NCBI RefSeq assembly: GCF_006788895.1
Contig: NZ_VFRA01000001.1
Location: 1,426,001-1,490,000, forward strand
Source: Rhodoglobus vestalii
Lineage (GTDB): Bacteria; Actinomycetota; Actinomycetes; Actinomycetales; Microbacteriaceae
Direction of reading: 5' to 3'
DNA: 64,000 nt
This document shows positions 9,606-18,863 of the stretch, piece by piece. Each line of letters begins with the position of its first letter. Positions within the stretch are counted from its first letter, which is position 1. The notes beneath the pieces were generated by a model, which ran no database searches, had not been told where the DNA came from, and was given only the letters and a program-made list of their open reading frames with translations. A program made the position numbers and the translations under genes.

Positions 9606-11623
9606 TCACTTACCCTTTCCAATATGAGATGGCCGTTTGCCGACGAAGTCACCATCCATTTAGGGGGAACAAGCACCGTGCACCCCGCCTCCAAGAGAAT
9701 TAACGGACCATTTAACGCGGTACCTGGCACAATCGAAGCGCGGTCGTATACAACTGTTTCGTGGGTTTCATCGTGGAAACGGACGTTCTGACGACCAAGT
9801 TCGACCATTGAACTCACGGGGACAAGTGCTGCCATACTTCGGCGCTCGGTGAGGCCGCGCGCGACCATACGAAGCGCAATCACTTCGATCTGTTCATCGG
9901 GGTTGTTATGTCCAAATCGTTCGAGGTGCGCTGCGTCAAATCGTTCGTGCAAAACAGTGAGCACTTCTGTTGCAGGCTCCTCCGCCCCAAAGTCTATATT
10001 CAGCGTGTACTCTTGCCCGAGGTAACGTATGTCAAGGCTCGGGACCGATACTATCTCAGACTCTTGCACCCCATCCGACAAAAGTGTCTCACGTGCTCGG
10101 TAAAGCATCGCCTCCAAAGCGCTATCCAGAACCATAGGATCGAGCTGATCGACTAAGTGGAAGAACGTCTGCACAAAATCATGGCGCAGATCGGTGTGCA
10201 CCATCCCCCACGCGGAAAGCACTCCCGGACTTGCGGGAATGATTACCTTTTCGAGTTCGAGTTCTTCGGCGATCGACACGGCATGCAACGGGCCAGCACC
10301 ACCAAAGGCAAGCAACCCAAACTCACGAGGGTCGATTCCTCGCGAAACGGTGATCTCTCGAATCGCATTCGCCATGGCGGCATCTGCGACAGCGATAATA
10401 CCGAGCGCCGTGCTCTCGACGCTTAACCCGAGCGCTTCTCCTACTGTTTGAGTGGCTGCCACCGCGGCCGCTTTGTCGAGTTTTAGACTGCCACCGAGGA
10501 GTGCCACATCAGGAAGGCGCCCCAGCAAAAGATTCGCGTCAGTGACGGTTGGTTCGACGCCACCATTCCCATAGCAGGCTGGGCCCGGTACCGCGCCAGC
10601 AGATCGAGGGCCGACCCGAAGGGCTCCTGCCACGACATGTCCAACAGACCCCCCGCCTGCGCCGATCGTATGCAATGCCACCGACGGTGCGAGTAATGGG
10701 TGGCCTTCTAGTTCTGACTGCGATTCGATATCAGCGGAACCATCGACCACTAAGCTTACGTCAAAAGATGTCCCTCCCATATCAACGCAAAGCATCCGCT
10801 CGAACCCAAGTTCTGAGGCAACCGCGACACCTGCCATGGTGCCGCCCACTGGGCCCGAAAACAGAGTCTGTACCGCGCGCTCGCGCGCACGCTCGACAGT
10901 CATGACTCCACCATTTGACTGCATGACTCTCAGGTCACACTTTAATCCGCGTGCCTTGAGCGCATCCTCTAGAACGCGAAGATACTCGCGCACAATTGGA
11001 GCGATGTACGCCGAGATAGCTGTTGTGCTCGTCCGTTCGTACTCACGCCACTCTGGTGCAATATCGTTTGAACAAATGACCGCCACAGATGGAGCTACCT
11101 CGCCGAACAATCGAGCTATCGCTTCTTCATGCACCGGGTTCTTGTATGAGTGCAGGAGCGCAACCGCTACTGCGTCCACTTCTCCCTTAAGGCTCTTTGC
11201 CAAGGTGCGCACAGCATCTTCATCCAGCGCAGTGATCACAGCTCCATCCGCAGCCAAACGCTCAACAACCTCGTAAATGTCTCGGCGTGGGATCAGCGGC
11301 ACCGGAGGCCTATAGCGAAGGTCGTATATCTCAGACCTATTCGCTCTTCCGATCTCATACACGTCTCTAAACCCCGAGGTGGTGATAAGGGCTACCCGCG
11401 CTCCGCGACGCTCAAGAAACGCATTGAGACCTGCCGTTGTCCCATGGATAAACGAGTCGATTTCGTCGACTTCCACTTGAAGACCCCGCAACGCCGCAAG
11501 AACCCCCTCAGCCAGGGATCCTGGAGTAGTCAGTGCCTTAGCTGTCCGTAATGAACCGTCATCTCCAATCGCAACCGCATCCGTAAACGTACCTCCAATA
11601 TCAACACCTACGTGGTACCCCAT
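9602..11623 (-). CDS. hyuA: HyuA: hydantoinase A/oxoprolinase ATP-binding subunit, cluster 1
   Basis: This 673-residue protein has an actin/Hsp70-like nucleotide fold. The N-terminal phosphate loop is VGVDIGGTFTDAVAIG, and other family motifs are MQSNGGVMTVERA, VDMGGTSFDVSLV and LLAFGGAGPLHA. It would activate the substrate carbonyl by ATP-dependent phosphorylation for HyuB. ATG 11623 is preceded by AGAGGAA. It is the first gene of cluster 1. Its upstream region is cut at 11,989 by the intact IS256, so its original regulator, if adjacent, is gone. The substrate (a hydantoin, oxoproline or other lactam) cannot be told from sequence. Confidence 0.9.
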   Translation of the reverse strand: MGYHVGVDIGGTFTDAVAIGDDGSLRTAKALTTPGSLAEGVLAALRGLQVEVDEIDSFIHGTTAGLNAFLERRGARVALITTSGFRDVYEIGRANRSEIYDLRYRPPVPLIPRRDIYEVVERLAADGAVITALDEDAVRTLAKSLKGEVDAVAVALLHSYKNPVHEEAIARLFGEVAPSVAVICSNDIAPEWREYERTSTTAISAYIAPIVREYLRVLEDALKARGLKCDLRVMQSNGGVMTVERARERAVQTLFSGPVGGTMAGVAVASELGFERMLCVDMGGTSFDVSLVVDGSADIESQSELEGHPLLAPSVALHTIGAGGGSVGHVVAGALRVGPRSAGAVPGPACYGNGGVEPTVTDANLLLGRLPDVALLGGSLKLDKAAAVAATQTVGEALGLSVESTALGIIAVADAAMANAIREITVSRGIDPREFGLLAFGGAGPLHAVSIAEELELEKVIIPASPGVLSAWGMVHTDLRHDFVQTFFHLVDQLDPMVLDSALEAMLYRARETLLSDGVQESEIVSVPSLDIRYLGQEYTLNIDFGAEEPATEVLTVLHERFDAAHLERFGHNNPDEQIEVIALRMVARGLTERRSMAALVPVSSMVELGRQNVRFHDETHETVVYDRASIVPGTALNGPLILLEAGCTVLVPPKWMVTSSANGHLILERVSE

Positions 11624-11989
11624 ACTATTCCTCTCTGTTAAATCAGATACAGCTGCTCGAAACTATTAGCCACAAATAAATCGACTTGACTCATAGTCCA
11701 GACTCTCCGTTGATCCGGCCTTTCGGCTACTTGGTGCCGGTGGAATCTCTCTCGGCGACAGGTAAATTCACGATATCGGCGTGACACCCTTAGAAGAAAC
11801 GTTTGCACAACGAACGCCTGAACGCAATACGCACGAAAATGTTCATATCCCGTGCGAGTGTTCGCCTGGCATACGTTTTTCAATTGCGGCCCGCAGTTTC
11901 ATGACGTCTCGTGTAGCTCGCTTCGAACACGTCACACATCGAGATTTACTCCGCGGAGTGCATCGCACTACTCACTAGCCGAAAAGCAC
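11624..11989. other. Leader of hyuA (cluster 1) up to the IS256 end
   Basis: There are 366 bases between the hyuA start and the IS256 left terminus. I see no reading frame with a plausible product on either strand. It should carry the promoter for the minus-strand cluster, but no convincing -35/-10 pair or operator stands out, and it shows no obvious match to the inverted repeat found upstream of the paralogous hyuA at 31,955-31,996. Confidence 0.5.
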
Positions 11990-13431
11990 GGTCACGTCCC
12001 ACTGAGTGGTGTAATTTCCCGTCATCGTGCAGGTCAGTGTTTTCTGATTATGCCGTAGTGAGCTCTGGAATGTGAATCACGCCGGTGAGCGTACCCGCGT
12101 CGGTGTCGGTGAGAGCGAGGCTGAAGGCGTCTAGCTGGCGCATGGAGGCCTCGGAGAGGTAGCGGCGGGACCCGGCTTCCCACTCGTCGTGCTGCTCGAC
12201 CAAGACAGCGCCGGCGAGGCGGAGTAGCGCGGCCGGGTTCGGGAACAGGCCGACGACGTCGGTGCGTCTCTTGATCTCTTTATTCACACGTTCTATCGGG
12301 TTGGTGGACCAGATTTGGCGCCAGTGTTTGGGTGGGAACCCGCAGAACGCGAGGATGTCCTCGCGGGCGTCGAGGAGCACCTGAGCGACCTTGGAGTGGG
12401 TCGGTGTGAGTACCCGGATGACTTCGTCGAACTGTGCCTGGACGTGCTTCGCGTCGGGCTGGGCGAAGATGGTGCGGATCATCGATGCGACCACTTCCTG
12501 ACTGGCGCGCGGCACGATCGAGAGCACGTTTCGCATGAAGTGCACTCGACAACGCTGCCAGCTGGTGCCTTGGAAAACGGTACTGATTGCCTTCTTCAAC
12601 CCGGTATGGGCGTCGGAGATGACGAGCTTCACCCCGTCCAAACCACGGGCCTTCAGCGACCGCAGGAAGCTGGTCCAGAACACCTCGTTCTCGCTGTCAC
12701 CCACGTCGAAGCCGAGGACCTCGCGGCGCCCGTCGGAGGCCACGCCGATGGCGACGACCATCGCCTGGGAGATGACACGGTGGTTGACGCGAGCCTTGCA
12801 ATATGTGGCGTCGAGGAACACATACGGGTACCCGGTCTCGCCCAGATCACGGTCGCGGAACGCGGCAACTTCCCCATCGAGATCCGCACAGATCCGGGAC
12901 ACTTCCGACTTAGAGATACCCGTGTCGGCGCCGAGTGCCTTGACTAGATCGTCGACCTTCCGCGTCGAGACGCCGTGGAGGTAGGCCTCCATTACGACGG
13001 CGAACAGGGCCTGGTCCACGCGGCGGCGCTGCTCGAGCAGAGCGGGGAAGAACGACCCCTGGCGCAGCTTGGGGATCTTGAGGTTGAGGTCACCGGCCGT
13101 CGTCGACAGCAGTCGCGGCCGGGTGCCGTTGCGCTGGGTAGTGCGGTCGGTGTTTCGCTCGAATCGGTCGGCGCCGATGTGGGCGGTGGCCTCCGCGTTG
13201 ATGAGTTCTTGGTAGAGCGTTTCGGTCGCCAACCGGATTCGATCAGTGACATGTGTGAGTTTGAGATCCGCGAGGAGCGCAAGCAGGGCAGACTGGTCTA
13301 GAGCCATCGTGTGTTTGTGTCTTTCTGTGAGGAACTTTGAACGGTTCTCACTGACCATCGCACGGTGGCTCACTGCGTCGGTAATCCGACGCTCGAACTC
13401 CGGGAATTACACCACTCGCAGGGACGCAACC
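11990..13431 (-). mobile_element. Intact IS256-family element
   Basis: This 1,442-bp element has imperfect terminal repeats GGTCACGTCCC...GAGTGGTGTAAT and, inverted, GGTTGCGTCCC...GAGTGGTGTAAT. The same termini are found on the split copy at 2291 and 19,643. The flanking octamers (AAAAGCAC at left, GAAATGTT at right) differ, so no target duplication is visible. The element was therefore involved in a rearrangement or recombined with another copy after insertion. Confidence 0.9.
12048..13307 (-). CDS. IS256-family transposase
   Basis: This is a complete 419-residue mutator-type transposase starting MALDQSALLALLADLKL at ATG 13307; the frame is open upstream to 13373, but family members start at this methionine. 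The DDE triad is visible: Asp in YVFLDATYCKAR, Asp in KLVISDAHTGLKK and Glu in [13 protein letters not shown]. The C(2)H-type segment WQRCRVHFMRNVL, usual in the family, is also present. It is apparently intact and able to act on the split copies, since the ends match. Confidence 0.95.
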   Translation of the reverse strand: MALDQSALLALLADLKLTHVTDRIRLATETLYQELINAEATAHIGADRFERNTDRTTQRNGTRPRLLSTTAGDLNLKIPKLRQGSFFPALLEQRRRVDQALFAVVMEAYLHGVSTRKVDDLVKALGADTGISKSEVSRICADLDGEVAAFRDRDLGETGYPYVFLDATYCKARVNHRVISQAMVVAIGVASDGRREVLGFDVGDSENEVFWTSFLRSLKARGLDGVKLVISDAHTGLKKAISTVFQGTSWQRCRVHFMRNVLSIVPRASQEVVASMIRTIFAQPDAKHVQAQFDEVIRVLTPTHSKVAQVLLDAREDILAFCGFPPKHWRQIWSTNPIERVNKEIKRRTDVVGLFPNPAALLRLAGAVLVEQHDEWEAGSRRYLSEASMRQLDAFSLALTDTDAGTLTGVIHIPELTTA

Positions 13432-13760
13432 GAAATGTTCCCCAAAACGAACAACTGAAGAGCAACTTTCGAACTTTGAGGACAGAAACACGGACAGATT
13501 GGAGCACAACCGGGTCACAACCGGGGTACAGAAATGCGGCCTGTGAACACCATTTTGGTCCCGAATTCGGAACCATTCCGACACCCCAACCCCCACCAAC
13601 GCCCTCCCACACCCCACCGCAGGGGCACACTTTTTGGCCTCCTGAACCTCTCATCTGGCACCCTTTCGGTGAACAAAACTGCCCAGTTTTCGGCATCGAA
13701 ACGGTGCCGAAATGGGGCCCTAATTGCTGTCTTCCTAGTGCCTGTTTTGGTCTTGCTGCA
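13432..13760. other. Non-coding stretch between IS256 and IS21-A
   Basis: No convincing gene is visible. The C-rich plus strand (CACCCCAACCCCCACC) gives long spurious frames. Two adjacent perfect stems lie at 13,675-13,690 (AAAACTG-CC-CAGTTTT) and 13,690-13,710 (TCGGCA...TGCCGA). They could be a terminator or structured remnant of the gene that IS256 and IS21-A destroyed. Confidence 0.4.
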
Positions 13761-13858
13761 CAGCAGTGGGAATAGCAAGTTGATTTGGCCCCGGGTTTGT
13801 CGTTTGATTTGGCCCCACCCCGGGTAGGGTTTTCTGGGTTGCCGTTGGTCGCGGCGGG

Positions 13859-14653
13859 TTAGCCTTTCTGTGCTTGCCTGGTGGTCTTGAGGCGGTAGGA
13901 ATCGGTTCCGGTGTTGATGATGTGGCCGCGGAAGGTGAGCCGGTCCACGATGGCTGCGGCCAGTCGGGGGTCGGTGAAGGTTTGGCCCCACTCGCTGAAG
14001 TTAGCGTTTGAGGCGCACGCAATCGATGCTCGTTCCTCTCGAGCCGTGATGATCTGGAACAGCAGCTCCGCCCCGTGGGTATCGAGTTTGACGTAGCCAA
14101 CCTCGTCAAGACACAGCAGGTCCAGGCGAGCGTATTTACCGACCAGCCGGGACAGCTCCTTGTTATCGGCGGCCTCGACGAGCTCGTTGACCAGCGCAGC
14201 GGTGGTGATATATCGGACACGACGGCCCTGTTCCGCGGCAGCAGTGCCTAAACCGATGAGTAGATGCGTTTTGCCGGTGCCGGAATCCCCGAGCAGCACC
14301 AGTGGTTCACCGGCATCGATCCAGGAGCCGCCAGCCAGCTGGGTCATCGTTGCCGGCGGCAGATCGGGTATGTGTGCCAAATCCAGGTCTTCGAGTCGTT
14401 TCGGGCGTGGGAACTTGGCTTCTTTCACTCGTCGGTCGCGGCGCCGGTCCTCGCGCTGGTCGCATTCGAAGGTCAGCACCTCGGCCAGGTAACCCTGATG
14501 AGACAGCCGCGCTCGTGCCGCTTCCTCCGCCATCGACGCGGCGATCTTCGCTGTCCCCGTCAGGTAAAGAGTTTTGCATGCGGCGCTGATCGCTGCCGCC
14601 GCGGCAGGCTCGCTGATACCGGCCAGCGTTGGACGTGTTCCTGTCGCGCTCAT
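13859..14653 (-). CDS. istB: IstB, IS21-A transposition helper ATPase
   Basis: This 264-residue AAA+ ATPase has Walker A GDSGTGKTHLL, a Walker B region LDLLCLDEVGYVKLD and the C-terminal IINTGTDSYRLKTT. ATG 14653 overlaps the stop of istA by 4 bp. It is considered to promote strand transfer and target selection by IstA. It is complete, unlike the group-B istB at 3,056-3,787, from which it differs strongly in sequence. Confidence 0.93.
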   Translation of the reverse strand: MSATGTRPTLAGISEPAAAAAISAACKTLYLTGTAKIAASMAEEAARARLSHQGYLAEVLTFECDQREDRRRDRRVKEAKFPRPKRLEDLDLAHIPDLPPATMTQLAGGSWIDAGEPLVLLGDSGTGKTHLLIGLGTAAAEQGRRVRYITTAALVNELVEAADNKELSRLVGKYARLDLLCLDEVGYVKLDTHGAELLFQIITAREERASIACASNANFSEWGQTFTDPRLAAAIVDRLTFRGHIINTGTDSYRLKTTRQAQKG

Positions 14654-16182
14654 CGGGCACCCACTAACAGTTGGTCATATCCGGCCAATGACGGTGCTCC
14701 GCGTTCGGGAAGATGCACGACTCTGTCGGTAAGTTCCTCTGGCAACTGGGTAACAATGGGTGCGAACGCCGCGTTCGCGCGGGCGGCGACGGCCAAACGG
14801 TCCGGGTCGTAGTCAGCGGCAGCAATCGCTGTTTCCATGGCTTCGATCACGGCAGTAGCTGGCAACGTTCGTGCCAGCAACAGCACCCCGATCAGTGCCC
14901 GCGTCCCGGCACCGTCACCGAGTTGATGGCGGGCTTTATCCCAGAATTTCTGATGAATGGGTGTGAAAGCACCGCTGGCACGGGCGGTGACCAGGGCGGT
15001 AGCACCGGCCATGGCACCGGGTTTGCGGGTGAGGACCTCCAAATAGTGATCGAGATCAAGGACGTGCGCATACTTATGCACGGCCCGCACGTGAACTGCG
15101 ATTCTCTTCCCGTCGGCGAACACCTCGACGAGAGCGGCCCCGATACGGACGCTGACCCGCCTGCCTGCGTAGGAGACCGGAACGGAGTAATAGCATTGCC
15201 GGACACATACCTCCGCCTTGTGGTTGACCTTGACCGAGGAGGTAGGCCCAGCCTCGAAAATACTCGAGGGCAACGTCAGCAATTCCGGCGCTTCCGCAGT
15301 AGCGGCCGTCCCGACGGTAACTGGGCGGGCCGAGATCACCCGGTGCTGATCCTTCTCATCGCAGACAGCCATGAACTCGTTCAACGCTGCCAACGTCTGA
15401 AACTCCGGGACCGGGGTCAGCCAGCGGCGGCGGAACCGGCCGACTTCACCCTCAACACCACCCTTCTCGTGCGCTCCCTCAATTCCCGGGATACAAAAGA
15501 ACGAATCGAAACCATAATGCGATCTCATGGCAATGAATCGTGGATTCTCTAACCGTTCCCGACCCAGCGCGACTCGGATCACCGCTGGAGTCAAGTTGTC
15601 GTAACGGATCATTTTCGACGGGATCCCGCCGAGACGCTCGAAAGCAACGTTATGGCCATCCAGAAACGACTCCTGCGCCTGGTTCGCATACGCCACATGC
15701 ACGGCCCTGCCCGAATATGACAGGCGCAACACGAACATGAACAGTTTCACCATGCTGCCGCCGATCACCGCCTGGAACTCCCCGAAGTCAACCTCGGCCT
15801 CAGCTCCTGGCGCATGGGTTTGCGGGACCGCAACATTGACCGGGGTGCCGATCAGCTCCCGCCGAATCCTCGCGACCGCGTGAGTGACGGTGGACTCGGC
15901 TACCGTCGCCCCATACTCGTCCACCAGCCGCTGCCAGACCCGTCTGGCCGTGTGGCGCTGCTTGCGCGGTGCCTCCAGGTCAGCGACTAACCACGCTCTG
16001 ACGATCTCCAACCACGGTCCCATCGCCGGGGCGATCCTTTCCGGCACCTTCCGCGGCGGCGGTGTCGAGTCCGTCAACGCGGCACGCACAGTGCGCCGAT
16101 GCACCCCGTAGACACGGGCCAGTTCCCTGACAGACATTTCTTTATCTCTCGCATCACGACGGATACGCTCGAACTGTTCCAC
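14650..16182 (-). CDS. istA: IstA, IS21-A transposase
   Basis: This is a complete IS21 transposase of about 510 residues. The N-terminal HTH (SVRELARVYGVHRRTVRAAL) is followed by an integrase core with EVDFGEFQAVIGG, MIRYDNLTPAV and IEGAHEKGGVEGEVGRFRRR, supplying the DDE residues. GTG 16182 lies after an AGAGAGATCGAGA purine tract; a TTG at 16233 gives a longer form. A near-identical copy was interrupted by IS21-B (3,872-4,594 and 20,623-20,973). Confidence 0.92.
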   Translation of the reverse strand: MEQFERIRRDARDKEMSVRELARVYGVHRRTVRAALTDSTPPPRKVPERIAPAMGPWLEIVRAWLVADLEAPRKQRHTARRVWQRLVDEYGATVAESTVTHAVARIRRELIGTPVNVAVPQTHAPGAEAEVDFGEFQAVIGGSMVKLFMFVLRLSYSGRAVHVAYANQAQESFLDGHNVAFERLGGIPSKMIRYDNLTPAVIRVALGRERLENPRFIAMRSHYGFDSFFCIPGIEGAHEKGGVEGEVGRFRRRWLTPVPEFQTLAALNEFMAVCDEKDQHRVISARPVTVGTAATAEAPELLTLPSSIFEAGPTSSVKVNHKAEVCVRQCYYSVPVSYAGRRVSVRIGAALVEVFADGKRIAVHVRAVHKYAHVLDLDHYLEVLTRKPGAMAGATALVTARASGAFTPIHQKFWDKARHQLGDGAGTRALIGVLLLARTLPATAVIEAMETAIAAADYDPDRLAVAARANAAFAPIVTQLPEELTDRVVHLPERGAPSLAGYDQLLVGAR

Positions 16183-16474
16183 TCTCGATCTCTCTTTCAA
16201 ACCCGTTCCCGTTCTCTTCGTCTTGGTCGACAAAAAGAACGCTACGGGTGGGTCGAGGGTGGGGCCACTTCAAACGACTAAAAGCCTCAAAGGTGGGGCC
16301 ACTTCAGAGTGCCATACCCACAGCAGATTTGGCAGCCTTTTGGGGTTGCCGGAACCCCCTGTAAATGTGGTTGCTCTGACGGTCAGTCGGCGGCGTTTGG
16401 GGGTGCCAGCAGACCGACCATGAACCTGCTGTGACGTTCTGTCGAAGCCCCGCGTCAGAGGTGGGTCAGCGTTG

Positions 16475-17088
16475 TGTGTGACCAACTATTTGTAGGCCGT
16501 TTCAGCCAAGAATGTGAGCCAAGTTGGCGGCCCGTTTCAGGCCAAAAGAGCGGTAAGAATCAGGCCAGCTATTGTTTCCCGAGATCATGATTTTCGGGGT
16601 TGGCGTGGAGATAGAGATCACCCGGTGGTTCGGGGCCCGTTCCAGAGTGTCAGGGGCATGGGCCCGCCACCTTAGATAAGTTCCTTACGGTGCTGCCATT
16701 GCGAAGCGTGTGCGCCGGAAGGGCTGGAAAGCAGATGACGGTACCCATGTCCGTACAAGAAAATATCAGAAGACTTGATTCCCAGGGAGTCGCGGTGCGT
16801 GAGATCGCGCGAAGGTTGGGGGTGAGCCGGGCCTCGGTGGCAAAGTATGCCGGGCAGGAAGATTTCTCGCCGGCACTGCCGGCACCGGTGGCCCGTCCTG
16901 GTGCCTCGGTGTTGACCGGGTTCGAGCACATCATCGAAGGGTGGTTGGGTGAGGACCAGCGCCGGAATCGCAAGCAACGCCATACGGCTAAACGCATCTT
17001 TGACCGGTTGGTGGATGAGCACGGTTACACCGCCACATATTCCCCGGTCCAACGGTTTGTGAGGAAGTGGACGGTCAGGAATCGGCAT
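16475..17088 (+). mobile_element. IS21-group-B left-end fragment (second copy)
   Basis: This piece starts at the element terminus TGTGTGACCAACTATTTG and includes the subterminal repeated blocks (GTAGGCCGTTTCAGCC, GGCCCGTTTCAGGCC). It runs into the istA 5' part and then breaks at about 17,088. It is the same end as that at 20,622 (inverted), but a different copy with a few substitutions. There is no right end nearby, so it is a deletion remnant. Confidence 0.85.
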
Positions 17089-17106
17089 GTGACTATTGCT
17101 CGGTAA
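16735..17106 (+). pseudogene. IS21-group-B istA, N-terminal fragment (second copy)
   Basis: The frame starts at ATG 16735 (GGAAAG upstream) with MSVQENIRRLDSQGVAVREI and an HTH (EIARRLGVSRASVAKYA). It matches the other copy to VRKWTVRNR, then runs HVTIAR to a stop. About 117 residues remain, lacking the whole catalytic core. It could in principle still bind IS21-B ends and interfere with transposition, but that is speculation. Confidence 0.85.
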
Positions 17107-17393
17107 AATACTAAGTCTCGAGTGAATCGGTGAAATTGAGGAAAGAGAAAAGCGGCCTCAGTTCCAGGTTTTCGAAGCTGGGTCGCCCCGCTGCCGCGCG
17201 ATCGACTGCGTCCACGAAGACTGGATCCACGAGTGAAACTGCCGAAGGTCTGATTGATTCTTTGACCTGACCTAAACGTGCAGCAGACCCGTCGTCTACG
17301 GCGACCTGGGATTCTCATACGGCATGAGCGCTGGTATCACTCGAGTGCAATTAGCCGGCGTCACCGTCGAGGTGCGGTTCTTGGACGCGTGAC
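17107..17393. other. Stretch without a recognisable gene
   Basis: This lies between the truncated istA and the toxin gene. A short plus-strand frame from ATG 17325 ends VQLAGVTVEVRFLDA and may be the tail of something lost, but it is too short to identify. Nothing else is convincing. Confidence 0.4.
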
Positions 17394-18071
17394 TTAGTGA
17401 ATGACTAACCCGAACTCGCGGGCGGTGGTGAGCAGAGAAGTATCGGTCTTACCAATCGAAAGCTCCTCGTTGAGCTCGATCGTAGCTCCGGAGAAGATCG
17501 CCCAGCACTCGTGGGGGCCGAGACGTGATTCGTAACGCAACCCTCCGTAGAAGAAGTTGCCGTCATCATCTTGGGCTGTGTATGCCCACTCAGCGACTGC
17601 CCTGGTGAGCAATCGGTTGGTCCCACGCAATGTAGCGTTGTCGAGATTCGCTATTTCGAGAGCGTCAAGGATCGGCGCCATCTGGGCGGTCAGGAATGTG
17701 TGAGTCGCCGGCTTGTCAACGTCAAGAAATGGCAGGGGCTCGTTGACAGAGAAACGAACCAGACGTCGGCGCGTGCGCCATTCCGCCGGGATGGAACCGG
17801 GCGTCATGAAGTGCTCGCCGGGTTCGTTTGTCAGCAGGAGCGAAGCAGCGGTCGGCCGGAACCGTGAGATCGTTTCGGCGAAAGCGCCTTCAGCGCTGGT
17901 CGCGGCGTAGAGCACCTCGCCACCAGGAACGTCAAAGCGATTGCCGTTGCGCGGGCTGGCTGCGTCTTCAGCTTGGATGCTCGAGAAGCGCATCGGATCC
18001 GATGAGCGACCCACTCGCCAGAGTTCTGGGGAGCAGGTCGCTATAACCGGCTCGAGAATCGGATCAGGCAC
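17394..18071 (-). CDS. RES-domain toxin of a RES/Xre toxin-antitoxin pair
   Basis: This protein of about 225 residues has the RES features: LWRVG near the start, FDVPGGEVLYAATSAEGAF (the Gly...Leu-Tyr-Ala-Ala core) and AFAETISRFRP, with the conserved Arg/Glu/Ser layout. RES toxins such as MbcT, Res and ParT degrade or modify NAD+ or ADP-ribosylate targets. GTG 18071 overlaps the antitoxin stop by 8 bases; a TTG at 18095 gives eight more residues. It is translationally coupled behind the antitoxin gene, the standard RES/Xre order. Both genes appear intact although surrounded by IS debris, consistent with post-segregational stabilisation of the region (inference). Confidence 0.85.
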   Translation of the reverse strand: MPDPILEPVIATCSPELWRVGRSSDPMRFSSIQAEDAASPRNGNRFDVPGGEVLYAATSAEGAFAETISRFRPTAASLLLTNEPGEHFMTPGSIPAEWRTRRRLVRFSVNEPLPFLDVDKPATHTFLTAQMAPILDALEIANLDNATLRGTNRLLTRAVAEWAYTAQDDDGNFFYGGLRYESRLGPHECWAIFSGATIELNEELSIGKTDTSLLTTAREFGLVIH

Positions 18072-18447
18072 CGTTGATGAAGGCTCGGGCCGCAACCATT
18101 ACGTCGCGGGCGCGGTCTTCGGCTAGTGCTTCAGCCGGCGAGTGGTCTTCGAGCTGCGGGTTCATTCCCATGAACCATGCGCGGATTGTGTGGTCGCCCT
18201 CTTCTGAAGAAAGCAGAGCGTAGACCTGGTACGCGTTGCGCAGGCGACGCTCGTCTTCAGAGGTGGGGGTTGTTTCACCGTTGACCCAGCGCAGTACTGA
18301 GCGTGGGCTCTTGTCGACGATCGAGCCGAGTAGCTGGCGACCGAGGACGCCCGCGAGAGTCCCGCTGATGTCTTGAATGCTGATTTGCGTGGAACGGTTG
18401 TGCGAGCTGGTGCGAGCTTTGTTTCCTGTGTGAATTAGATTCGTCAC
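18064..18447 (-). CDS. Xre/MbcA-like antitoxin
   Basis: A 127-residue protein starts at GTG 18447 with GGAG six bases upstream; longer in-frame ATG/GTG options upstream lack support. It has an N-terminal helical region with LLGSIVDKSPRSVLRWVNGE, an HTH-like segment. Its C-terminal part (FMGMNPQLEDHSPAEALAED) corresponds to the toxin-binding MbcA/ParS/Xre antitoxin domain, including the usual hNP.L...P...L pattern. It would neutralise the RES toxin and autoregulate the operon. The upstream bases 18,448-18,640 should carry the promoter; imperfect repeats around ATATGACGCATATGTGTCAT (18,519-18,538) could be an operator. Confidence 0.83.
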   Translation of the reverse strand: MTNLIHTGNKARTSSHNRSTQISIQDISGTLAGVLGRQLLGSIVDKSPRSVLRWVNGETTPTSEDERRLRNAYQVYALLSSEEGDHTIRAWFMGMNPQLEDHSPAEALAEDRARDVMVAARAFINGA

Positions 18448-18863
18448 GTTGGTCTCCTTCGTGCGGTGGGAACAATGCCGTTCTTTCTCATGTGGCGGTT
18501 GTCCTTCATTTGTCACTCTATATGACGCATATGTGTCATAGCTGCATGTATCGCATAATGTCGTGCGAAAAAAGATAAAACCCCGAGAAGCATTTTGCTT
18601 CGCAGGATTCTGTTTCAGAATTGAAGCCGGTGACCGACGAGGTGCTGTGCGTTGCGTTGCGTCAATATGCTCGCACACGGACGTGCTGTGAACCGTCTGT
18701 AAGTCTTTTCTTGGCTGGCCTGGGGCTGGCTGGAAGGATTGATGCTGGTTCTGCTGACCGGGCGTGACTCGTGAACCGTCTGAGCCTCTCGCGAGGTGTC
18801 TTTCCCTGGATCTGTCCGCTCGGCCGGGAGAGCCGGCGTCTTCCCTGCCCACCACAACAACGT

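Larger units (their letters stand above)
13767..16320 (-). mobile_element. Intact IS21-family element, group A
   Basis: The element has terminal repeats TGGGAATAGCAAGTTGATTT at the left and TGGGTATGGCACTCTGAAGT at the right (inverted). Each is followed by internally repeated GTGGGGCC/CAAACGAC blocks that serve as multiple transposase sites in IS21. A 6-bp direct repeat CAGCAG flanks it (13,761-13,766 and 16,321-16,326), so this is a simple insertion. It carries istA and istB overlapping by ATGA. Confidence 0.92.

Noticed and set aside
12315..12947. Long plus-strand frames (210 and 149 codons) opposite the IS256 transposases, also at 1,175-1,844
   Set aside because: They are antisense to a clear transposase, recur identically with it and show no domain; they are a codon-bias shadow.
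13515..13991. 158-codon minus-strand frame entering IS21-A
   Set aside because: It crosses the IS boundary and has a Pro/Arg-rich, non-protein-like sequence.
14713..15552. 279-codon plus-strand frame inside IS21-A
   Set aside because: It is antisense to the intact istA and has low-complexity composition without motifs.
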